DNA of 64,000 bases from Ottelia alismoides. Lineage: Eukaryota > Streptophyta > Magnoliopsida > Alismatales > Hydrocharitaceae. Made by a program: the position numbers and the translations under genes. This document shows positions 13,956 to 23,288 of this stretch, piece after piece (position 1 is the stretch's first letter; each line of letters opens with the position of its first letter). The notes beneath the pieces were generated by a model. That model did not search any database and was not told the DNA's origin. It worked only from the letters and a program-made list of their open reading frames with translations. The stretch covers positions 124,001 to 188,000 of the forward strand of contig JAZKJV010003133.1 in the NCBI GenBank assembly GCA_037367405.1, given 5' to 3'.

Positions 13956-13972
13956 CCCCGGCAACAACGCCA
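13956..13972 (-). promoter_or_regulatory. Primer-binding site for tRNA-Asp (mutated)
   Basis: In element orientation the site reads TGGCGTTGTTGCCGGGG, three bases from the 5' LTR end. The 3' end of plant tRNA-Asp would pair with TGGCGCCGTTGCCGGGG, so two adjacent C-to-T changes have occurred. That fits deamination of methylated cytosine in a silenced copy. Confidence 0.88.
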
Positions 13973-16539
13973 TTTTGTTGTGCCACAGACCTTCGAGGAT
14001 GGATAATTATTAGATATGAACGTCGTTGTTATCCCCAAAAATCCAGCAACAAACAAACAATTTTTTTATTTTTGCTACTTATTTACCTGTATAGCGGACA
14101 GGATCGAATTAAGGAAGGCTACAATTCTCGATGGTTATTCAATTAATCAACAAAAATTCAATTAAAATAAAGAGGAAATCTCAAAGGCAAACTATCCTTG
14201 GTTTTGTGGAATTTTTCTCTTTTTATTTTTTTAAAATTTTTTATTTCTATTTTTTATTTTCTGATTTTTAAATTTTCAGTGATTTTAATTTTGCAATTTT
14301 TTTAATTTTCAAATAACGAATAATATGCATAAGATAAAAAACTACGCACACCAAACTCTTTTTGTATTTTTAATTATATAAAACATGCTAAAAAAATCCA
14401 GAGAAAATATTTTTGTGTTTTCAAGATTTTAAAATATTTTTGAGAATTTTTGTAAAATTTTCAGATTTTTTGCATTTTTCTAAAAATCAAACAGTGGTAA
14501 AATGAGAAATAATGCACGGCCTGGAGTAATTTGCAACTTAAAAATATTTTAAGTGCCCAAAACACCTAGCAATTATTTTTATGACAAACTATATGCAAAT
14601 ATCTAAAAAAAGGAAGTGAAAATGACAATTTTTGGATTTTTGCAGAATTTTTTTATTATTTTTATAAGATTTTTAGTATTTTTCATTTTTTTGGATTTTA
14701 AAGAATTAATGCTTGAAATTTGGATAGAAATTAAAAGACAATGAAATAAAACTACTCTAATCTTTTGGAATTTTTGGAGCAATATTCAAATTTTTATGAA
14801 TTTTAGAATTTTAGAAAGATAAAAATGACATGTTTTTTATTTTATTTTTAAATAATAATAAATGAAATTAAAATGTAATGAAAAAATTATGCTAAAATGA
14901 ATAGCACATCAGAAGTATAACATGATTTTTCAAGAATTTATTGACCAAAGAAAACATTTGTTTAAATGAAGACAGTTTGCAAAATAATGTATGGAAATGA
15001 AGGTCTGATCTACAATTGTTTATTATTCTAGCATAAATTAATAACAAGAAATAAACAGAGGATTGAAAATGCAAATTACCCAAGTAAAAATGCGGAGCAC
15101 GTGACTTGTTGGAGAGCAGGGGCTTTATTGCAGGTTTGGAAACTTTGGGGGGTATTAATGTAATTTCTCCAAATGAATTTTTTTATATCCCCCATTAGGG
15201 TTCCTTTTGTGTCGCTTCATTCACAAGTCAAAGGAAGGGGCGCCGCCCATCCTCCTTCTTCCCAAAGGTGGCGGTGGCGACCGATAGAGGAGATGATAGT
15301 GGCGGCGGTGGTGATCTTACGACCAAGGGCTGGGTCGGTCCGCGTAGGAAGGTGGCGAAGGCGGAGGTGGTGGTGCGATGAGCGGTTGTGTGGAGGGCCA
15401 AGGACGAGGTGCTTGAGGGGGTTCCACTCGATGGTGGCGGTGAGGTGGTCTTCAGCGACGGTGGCTGTGCGGAGGAGGGTGGTGAGGACTGATGGAGGAG
15501 GGCGCCCGCGGTGGTGGAGGGCACGGGTGGTGAAGGCGTGCGATGGCGTGGGCTACGACAGTCGGGGCTGCAGGTGGCTGCGGGTGGAGATGGAAGGGGT
15601 GGCGGCGCCGCCTCCTGGCTGCCGTCCCCCCTTTTAGTTTTTTTTATTTTTTTAATGTCAACAGTAATGAAAAAAACTTTTTTATATTTTAATTTTTTTA
15701 AAATCCGAAATAGGGAAATTAAAAATAGATAATAGAAATATTTTTTTATTTTTTTTTATTTTTTTTGTTGTTGTTTTTTTAATAATCTTGTAAAACAAAC
15801 GTTAGAGAAAAAGAAAACAAATATACTTATTTATATTTATTTATAGACAACTTAGGACGCAAACACAATGGTTCAAATCCCAAAATCAAACAGAAAATGC
15901 AAACGAGGATCCGGCAAAAAAATAGAAGAATCGAATCAGATTCTTCGACCACCGTCCGTGGCCGGAGTTGATAGATCCTGGAAGATATATAATGAACATG
16001 GAGATGTCAAGAACGTGAGATGAAAAACTGAGATCGAAGCGGATCGAATCGTGATGGATTTTTTTAAGATCTAGAATAACGAAATGAAGATGAAATGAAG
16101 TTGCAAAATTTAAACTACGATTAACCTAGATAAAAAATGAAGAAATAATGATGGATCTCACCTTAGGAGCGGGAAACTACCGCCTCGACGAAGGCCGACT
16201 CGCTGTCACCGGACGACTCGAAGACTAGGCATCTTTCTCGACAAGAAGACTCTCGGAGATCGAGCTCCTCTCATCAAAGATTGATCTAGTTGGAATGAGG
16301 AAGAAGGAGCCATATAAATAGAAAAGGTAATGGAGATGAAATTCGAATTTTTGGCTTTTTGGATATGACAATATATACATGGGTAAATGAGGAAATTAGA
16401 TTTTTTTGTTTTAAAATGTTTAATTTTCATTTTTATTTTGAAATAATTAGTAAAAAATAATTACAAATATATATACAAATACAATATGTACAAAACACAT
16501 GGGAAAATTGCACAAACAATCCCAGAAAACCAACTTTTT

Positions 16540-16646
16540 ACTCTTTCGTCCCGGAGGGGCGAAATGGAAGGTGCAATGAGATATGCGAATAGGAGGGAGG
16601 TTTGTTTAGGCAGCGTGCGGAGGATGAGTTTGTTCACCGGTTATGG
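16540..16646. other. ~107-bp insertion of unknown origin in the 5' LTR
   Basis: The 3' LTR reads continuously from TTTTTACTC to GTAACTC around 2768-2785. The 5' LTR has about 107 extra GC-richer bases here, bounded by short ACTC repeats. One plus frame is open across it, but I do not recognise it. Confidence 0.6.
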
Positions 16647-16913
16647 AGAAACTCGTAACTCCAAAAATTATGAAAATACAACTATTTTAAAGATAATTTA
16701 ATTTCGAATACAATGGAAGTGAGATTGGTTCAATTTGAGTTCATATGGAGCCAGAATTGGTCTTTCAATTAGTGCTTAGTGGCTTTTTCCAAGTGTAATT
16801 GCTTTTATTCTGTACATGATTTAATTATGCAATTATTTTTATTAATTAGAACAATTTTTATTTACAACTCTGGTTTTGAAAGTTATTTGATTTGAGGTCA
16901 ATTAAGGTACAAA

Positions 16914-17628
16914 TAAAATAGCTAAGTATACAAATATACATAGCACACAAATTTTTTGGATTTTCTAATTGAGGGCCGTATCTCCCCCTACTTATTCCTG
17001 ATCGATCAGGTCAAATCTTGACCTTCTCTCGGGATTCGAGTCAGCCTGTATCTATTACATATATACAATATTCATTTTTTATTTTCTTTTCTTTATTTTT
17101 CTTTTCTTTCTTTATTCATTTATTTTAGGTTAAAATAATATACAAATATACAATATTTACACACGGATGCAAGTTAGTAAGAATGTGGAGTTAGTGTTAT
17201 ATACAGGTATTTTATAAGGAATTTTAAGCTAAAATAAATGAATAAAGATGACGAATCGCAGATTCATCATCCATAAAATAGTGTAGTATATAAATATACA
17301 CAACACACAATTTTTTTGGATTTTTTATTGAGGACCCTATCTCCCCCTACTTATTCCTAGTCGATCAAGTCAAATCTTGACCTTCTCTCGGGGTTCAGGT
17401 CAGCCTGTATCTATTACATATATACAGTCTTCCTTTTTTATTTTATTTTCTTTATTTTTCCTTTCTTTCATTATTCATATATTTTAGGTTAAAATAATAT
17501 ACAAATATACAATATTTACACATTGATGCAAGTTGGTAAAAATGTGGAGTTAGTGTTATATATATGTATTTTATAAGGGATTTTAAGCTAAAATAAATGA
17601 ATAAAGATGATGAATCGTAGATTCATCA
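16914..17628. repeat. Tandem duplication of the U3 end of the LTR
   Basis: Two ~356-bp copies (16914-17269, 17272-17628) each run from an AAATAGT/AAATAGC start to the LTR terminus TTCATCA. They differ at scattered bases, for example GCAGATTCATCA versus GTAGATTCATCA. The other LTR has one copy. Confidence 0.85.
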
Positions 17629-18123
17629 GGCAGCTGGCAGGAGATCATGCAAGGTGGCACGTTGAGGGCACCCAGTGATGGGTGCACCACCTAGAAGTGG
17701 TGAGTTCCTGCTAACGAGTTGCAGATGACGAGGATGCCGTACAAGGTGTATAAGCTCGAGGGGATGGTCGTGATAGGTGATGGAGCTCCAATTATTCCCA
17801 AGACGAGTAGTGCGATGAGAGAGCGGTAGGTTATTGACATCTCCTCTGCAGAAGTGCGGAAAAGGGAGAAGCAAATACGATTCGCTTTACCAGAGGATGT
17901 CGACACAACCTCTAATTACGAGAGATTTGTGGTGCCGCATCATGCGGCACAATACTGACTTGTGCAAGTGTCCGAGAGGAGGCACGTCGAGGGCGCCCAG
18001 TGACAGGTGCATCATCCAGAGTCGGTAAGTCACTTCGAACGAGACTTGCAGATGATGAGGATGACCCAGTGCAAACCCAAGACGATAAAGAGATCGTGAT
18101 GGAATTCAACTCAAGGGAGAGAA

Positions 18124-18567
18124 TATTAGGATTAGAGTCATTAGGATTGGGAATCCTAATAGGATTGGACTCCTAATCCTAATAATAGTTGAGTTGTATT
18201 CTATTTATAGTCCTAAAGGGATTAGGACTATGGGGATGTAATTGGGCTATATAAAGAAGGGGGTGGAGGCATTGCCTCACCACCACCGACAAGAACAATG
18301 TAACCCCTAGAGAGAAAGGGTGAGGGGGAGAGAAGAGAGGAAGAGAGTGAGGGAACAGAGAGAGTTGTACTCGTTCTTCTTTTAGTGATCTTTCTTCTCT
18401 GGTGGTCGCGAGAGGTGACCGACCACCGTTATACCCAGTTATTCTTTTCTCCGTGTGCTTCTGTGATGGTGATCGATTACGCATCCGAATCCGTATCTGT
18501 ATCCGCTTCTGTATCCAAAGGTCCGGTATCCGAGAGGAGACGATATTGGCGGATCGTGTTCCTATCA
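18124..18567 (+). repeat. Copia LTR (~444 bp)
   Basis: It starts with a strong nested hairpin built from ATTAGGATT / AATCCTAAT (18124-18184) and a second hairpin at about 18207-18230. It contains a TATA box (TATATAAA, 18248-18255), then purine- and pyrimidine-rich leader sequence, and ends ATCA just before the PBS. The first dinucleotide is TA rather than TG, so the exact start is uncertain. Confidence 0.65.
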
Positions 18568-18569
18568 AC

Positions 18570-18581
18570 TGGTATCAGAGC
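18570..18581 (+). promoter_or_regulatory. PBS for initiator tRNA-Met
   Basis: TGGTATCAGAGC is an exact match to the usual copia PBS. An imperfect second copy of the PBS and the next ~30 bases follows at about 18611-18656. Confidence 0.85.
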
Positions 18582-18650
18582 AAAGAGTTGGTGTCGCTTC
18601 CATTCCCAACAAGTGTTATCGGAGCAAAGAGTTGGTGCCGCTTCCATTCA

Positions 18651-19516
18651 CAACAATTTATTGATCATGGGAGAGTAAGAACGCATTGATCGGACCGTTA
18701 TGTCCACTTTTCCATAGCAGAGAATCATCCCACGAAAGAAAAATATTATTGAGGGGAGTTCTTTGTGCAATCTCATCTACTTGAAATAACAAACATAATG
18801 TGGAGACACAATAGTTGGCATGAATTAACTGAAAAAAATAGCAAACCTTGTCATGGGGAAGAGCACAAGGAACATGAAGAGGCATATGCTATAATAAATG
18901 CTAGACAACATGGTGACTGCAACATTCTTAAGAAACAAACATAAGGATAATAGCTATAGGAAGAACATTTGCATGAGTATACCTTCTTCGTGGTGATTGC
19001 CCCAAGGAGAAGAACATGCCATGGTCGGCTCTTAAGCCTAAGTGGTGGAGAACTCGACGACTGCCTGAAGAAGATGCACCTTCCATGATTGGCTCCGCGG
19101 CAGTTAAGATGCGGAAATAGATGATGGGAAACACAGAGGAGATGAGGAGAAGTGCACCAGGATGTTGGTAATGTAATATATTACATTCCATGGAAGCTCG
19201 TCGAGGATATAATAGGACGGATTTCGATGGCAACCATCATATTGATTATTGCATGGGATTGTTGGACTCCACGCCCAACACTTTATATTTGGTCAAAAAA
19301 GATGTCTAAGTTGCACGATTTTAATTATGGACACGTCAACCTGTTGTAATGCTTGCCAGACACGGGGGACGAAAAAAAGAATTAGAATGCATGTTGGGAT
19401 ATAAATGTCATTTTGAGGAAACATATTAAAAGACAAGGGGTCATGCACCCCTGCTTAATATATAGTAATGGATATGTTAAGCATCCACTTATTCAACATT
19501 CCACACAAAACACACT
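18651..19516. other. No recognisable feature
   Basis: Low-copy sequence with only short open frames and a small palindrome (GTAATATATTAC at about 19173-19184). I recognise no protein. It may be remaining copia internal sequence or the flank of the next element. Confidence 0.5.
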
Positions 19517-19895
19517 GAGTAATTTCGTAATTACTCCAAGAACCCTCGATAATTATGAATTATATCCAGAACCTTGAATAATGCTTAACCTTTACATGGC
19601 ATAATCCTGTGTCAAGTTCCGTCTTAATTCTTCATTAAGTCTGACAGAAAAAGTTATATGTTGACAATTTTACCCTTCGAGACACATCATATTTATAACA
19701 TGATGCTATTCGATCAAACAAGATAACATGATGTCATTCTAGAGAGGAGGGAGGCCGAGGAAGCTTCCCTCCCTTCCTCCTGCTCACCTTGCGTCTCTGC
19801 CCGTTCCACAACCACCCCTCCGCCACCACCTCTCCGGCTTGCGCGTGGAGCCCCCCATACACGTTCCTCCGCCCGCACGCTTCACCCCAAGCGCA

Positions 19896-20279
19896 CCCCC
19901 CCCCCCCCCCCGTGCATCACCCGCAAGCTCCCCCTATCCCCCCCCTCAGGCAACCCGACCGCCAGCAAGGCCCCCCCCCCCCCCCCGCGTATCACCCGCA
20001 AGCTCCAGCCAAGGCCTCCCCCCGCGCATCACCCGCAAGCCCCCCCCCCCCCCCCCCCCGGAGCGAGCTCCAGCAAGCCCATGGCTCACCCGCAAGCTCC
20101 AGCAGCAGGCCCCTCCTACGCCGCCCTCTGCTACCAGGTCCCCTGCATACGAGCTCCACTCGCAAGCTCCAAGAAGCCCAGTCCCCTCCCGCGCCGCCTC
20201 CGCCCCCACGCTACCCGGCCGCCCGAGGTAGCCCCAGCTCCACCTCCCCTCCTCGCCCGCGCATCACCTTCCCGGTTCG

Positions 20280-20310
<31 letters not shown>
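19896..20310. repeat. Poly-C tracts with CACCCGCAAGCTCC repeats
   Basis: Uninterrupted C runs lie at 19896-19911, 19971-19986, 20040-20059 and 20280-20310. Between them CACCCGCAAGCTCC-like units recur about five times. All three plus frames are proline-rich, as expected of low-complexity C-rich DNA. The minus strand could form G-quadruplexes. Confidence 0.9.
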
Positions 20311-20311
<1 letters not shown>

Positions 20312-20602
20312 CTCACCAGCGCCTCCGCCCCCCGCTCGCCCAGGCACGGACCAAGCCTCCCCGCAATAGCCCCAGGGCCCCCCGCACGCCTCCGCTCTGC
20401 AAGTCTCAGGTCAGAACTCCCCGCTGCGCGCACCTCCGGTCGTCTGCTCCCGTCGCTGCCCGTCACCCTCCATCGTGATAGACTCCACCGCATGCTGCAA
20501 GCTCCAAACCCACCTCCTCCTCTCCTTCTTCTTTTATTAATCTTGGCCGTTAGATCACAGATTGGTTAGGTTAACTCGGCCATCTGATTGAGTTAATGAA
20601 CT

Positions 20603-20633
20603 TGTAGAAAAATATGAAGCGGAAGCAAAAACA
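20603..20633 (-). repeat. 3' LTR of outer copia, distal 31 bp
   Basis: This matches 33282-33312. It is interrupted by the inner copia insertion, and the remainder of the LTR resumes at 31340. Confidence 0.93.
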
Positions 20634-21674
20634 TGTTGGACATGCGAGCCCACGGCGAGCCATTATGCAATAAATGTTATTGCAATTCACTCCTTGATCT
20701 GAAATAATGAGTATAGAATTTGCATAATAGGTCCCTTAGTACAATTAGGGTTATGTACCATGGCCATCTTAATGATCATACAGCTGTTAATTCAATTATT
20801 GAATCATAGAGGCTGGTGCTTAGATGAATATCTAATGAGTTAGATTGAGGACTCGTCAAGCACCGTCAAATGATTATTAAGAGATGATCTCCAGCCTGAG
20901 TAGGAGATGGCAATCCTGTCTCAGTTAGGCTGATATCTGACCGACCTCTTGATGCAGGTCCTCTGCATAGGAATAGAGATTCGGAGGTGTCAGATTAGTT
21001 AGGTCAAAGAGTTGACTTAACGAGATCGAGATAACCAAAGTCCTATATCGTATGCTGTCACGATACAGGCACACATCCTCTGACCGGAGACAGATGTGTT
21101 ACTATATGTTTGAGTATGTACATTTGGCAGACCAATAGGTTGATGACCTAATCAAGGTCTATACACCGGCGCGCTGGTGTGCATATAAGGGCATATGAGT
21201 AATACGATCTCTCAAAGGGATCATACAGGTTCACTACTGAACCGGAAGACATGAGCTCACTCATGAGATATTTGGAAGAATCAAATTCCATGCGCATGGT
21301 CGTCTCGCTTTAGAAGCTTGACTGAATTTGTAGGTTTGATATATACTTTTGGAAAGTATATGATCAAGACCTAGGTATGATATATGCTTTTGGAAAGTAT
21401 ATGATCGATACCGACTTCCAAATGATCGAATGAGAAACTTACTGATAGAACCCTGAAGTAGGCAGTGTAAAGTTGATCTAATACTTCGGGTTTAATCTGA
21501 GTCTTCCAGTATGCAGGATGTACAGGTGTTGGGAATACCTGAGGGTGATGTGATCATAAACGATTGTATAACCATGACGCTTCCATTCCTAGGGAGTGAT
21601 GAAACGGGTCTGGATTTTAGTGACTCCTCTCAGTAGAGAAGTAATCTGATCTTAGTCCAAATGTTGGACATTGA

Positions 21675-22290
21675 TCTGAATGTGATTCAGATTCAATGAG
21701 AAGATTAGATTTACGGTCTTGATTTAATCAAGCATCTATGGGAGGCCCGAGATCTGGATTTGAGATGTGATCTCAACATCCATGTCACTATACGTGGAAC
21801 AATACAATCGCCCTGTCCTTATCTCCAAGTATTCGCGGAGAAAGCGCATTATCCATGAAAGAGTTCATGGATAATTCTATTGTTGATATATGTATCCGAG
21901 CATTGAGAAAATGGATAATTAAATGTGATTTAATTATCATGAGTAATATGAATTTGATTCATATTATAAGGAGAATTATCTTAGATAATTAAATGTGATT
22001 TAATTATCAAAAAGATGTAAATAATGTGAATGTGATTCATATTATTTGAGAACATGAGAATAAGTTATCCAATATAATTAAATGTGATTTAATTATTATG
22101 GATAAGAATAATGTGGATAGTAATATCCAATTATTCATAATATATTATAAATGTGATTTATAATGTATTAGAGAGAGTTAAATATAATTTATATTAGTAG
22201 ATTAATTATTAATGTGTATTGGATACACATTGTCTAATTAATTGAAAATGTAAATTACATGTTGTTTTGGGTTGTGAATGTGATTCACAA
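21675..22290. repeat. Family of hairpins with fixed TGTGA loop and different stems
   Basis: Perfect or near-perfect stems around TGTGA lie at 21675-21691 (stem TCTGAA), 21760-21776 (TTGAGA), 21914-21938 (GATAATTAAA), 21984-22008 (GATAATTAAA), 22023-22043 (AATGTGAA, one G-T pair), 22074-22096 (ATAATTAAA, with an outer TTATCCA/TGGATAA stem), 22144-22164 (ATTATAAA) and 22272-22290 (TTGTGAA). A variant at 21944-21966 has loop TTTGA. All recur 8059 bp later in the right LTR. Confidence 0.9.
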
Positions 22291-22689
22291 TTTTCCAATG
22301 TCAAGATTGCAATATTCCCAAATTAATTGAGAATTATTTTTGGTGAATTAAAATACCAACAAATTGTTGTTGGAAATAGGAGTAGGGAGAAAATCAAGGA
22401 GATTGCACCCTCCTTTGGAAAGGAGGGGGCGGCACCAATTCCTTGAGGGAATTGGTGGCCGTCCCCCCCTTCCAATGAGGAAGGTGTATCTCCCTCATTT
22501 TCTCTCTCTCTATTTGTGTGGTTTAATTTGGTATTATATTTATTTGATTTATCAAATATATTTTATCAAATTAAATCACAAGTTGTTGGCTTTTACCAAC
22601 AACAATCTTGACCATTGGATTGTCATAAATCAATCTCATCCATTGATTTTATGAGACACATGGATTGAGATCCATGGATCCCAAAACCC

Positions 22690-22697
22690 TATAAATA
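22690..22697 (+). promoter_or_regulatory. TATA box of inner copia LTR
   Basis: TATAAATA followed by GAGAGGC is a textbook plant TATA box, placed before the CT-rich leader. It is repeated at 30749-30756 in the 3' LTR. Confidence 0.8.
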
Positions 22698-23277
22698 GAG
22701 AGGCATACCCATGCTCTCTCAACACACATAATGCTTGAGAAGCATCTCTCTCTCTCTCTCTTTCTCTCTAGAGGTCAGCCCTCTCTCTCCCTCTCATGGC
22801 CGTCCACCATGGATGCCATGGAGAGGATCTTCATCGCCGCGGCATCGTCGTTATGCTGCCCGTTCTTCTGTTCGTGGATCTCCGTCTCCTTCGGTGCGCC
22901 TCGCTCGTGAAGAAGACGTCGGATCTCGTGTGTCGAGATCAGGAGATCCGCCGCTTGGATCATCAACATGGATTGCGAGAAGCACGCGGTTCATCCCCGC
23001 GCTCGCAAGCGTCTCCTCCGTCGGATCGGACTTGAGACAGGAGGTCTCTTCGTTTAGAGACTCGATCGCAACCACGCTTCAAGAGGTAATCCCATTACTT
23101 GTTTGTGGTTTAGACGAAACGATTCGAGAAGTGTTCTTGGATCATGTGGTTTCGTCGTATAAAATTTTTTAAATTCCGCTGCATCGAGCAACTAGTGCGA
23201 CTAGTCGCTCCACGTCGTATTCGATGCGACGTTCACGCTTCCGTGATGCGCTTGAGGATCTAACCATATCCTTCAAG

Positions 23278-23288
23278 TGGTATCAGAG
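23278..23288 (+). promoter_or_regulatory. PBS for initiator tRNA-Met
   Basis: TGGTATCAGAG lies two bases after the 5' LTR; the next bases are GC, so the twelfth position of the usual site is shifted by one G. Confidence 0.88.

Larger units (their letters stand above)
37..17628 (-). mobile_element. Old Athila-like Ty3/gypsy LTR retrotransposon (degenerate)
   Basis: Two long related blocks (37-3921 and 13976-17628) flank a minus-strand gag-pol relic, so this is a complete but dead LTR retrotransposon. The blocks begin TG and the right one ends CA. The flanking pentamers are GGCTG (32-36) and GGCAG (17629-17633), a 4/5 match that fits a mutated target-site duplication. Beside the 5' LTR is a PBS for tRNA-Asp (13956-13972) with two C-to-T changes in element orientation. 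Long LTRs plus a tRNA-Asp PBS are typical of the Athila lineage. The LTRs differ by many substitutions and large indels, and gag-pol is full of stops, so insertion is old. It shares layout and sequence with the young element at 43182-61020. Confidence 0.9.
13976..17628 (-). repeat. 5' LTR of old Athila-like element
   Basis: Partner of 37-3921. It begins TGTTGTGCCACAG at 13976 beside the PBS. A TATA-like TATAAA on minus lies at 15182-15187, preceding the GC-rich transcribed block. It differs from the 3' LTR by the absence of the AGO retrocopy, by a ~107-bp insertion (16540-16646), and by a tandem duplication of its U3 end (16914-17269 and 17272-17628). The outer copy ends TTCATCA next to the putative target duplication GGCAG. 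Confidence 0.85.
17629..18650 (+). mobile_element. Ty1/copia remnant: internal end, PPT, LTR and PBS
   Basis: A purine tract (18108-18123) precedes an LTR-like block (18124-18567), which is followed at once by TGGTATCAGAGC, the plant initiator-tRNA-Met primer site. Having a PPT on one side and a PBS on the other means internal sequence flanks a single LTR, as after unequal recombination of a tandem element or loss of the outer LTRs. The upstream part (17629-18107) holds two imperfect ~95-bp direct repeats (about 17649 and 17976). No pol motif is readable. The old Athila element appears to have inserted at its left edge. Confidence 0.65.
20634..23275 (+). repeat. 5' LTR of inner copia
   Basis: It contains a consensus TATA box (TATAAATA, 22690-22697) about 580 bp from its end, a CT repeat just downstream, and a cluster of perfect hairpins (21675-22290) whose loop is TGTGA or a near variant. 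At 2.6 kb it is long for a copia LTR. Confidence 0.94.

Noticed and set aside
18402..18689. Open frames over the copia LTR-PBS junction
   Set aside because: They cross the LTR end and PBS and carry no domain.
19789..20569. Proline-rich frames of up to 229 codons
   Set aside because: Poly-C and C-rich repeats give proline in every frame; no start context, domain or homology.
22735..23172. 145-codon frame, repeated at 30794-31231
   Set aside because: It is the transcribed part of the inner copia LTR, downstream of its TATA box, with other overlapping frames on both strands; no known domain.
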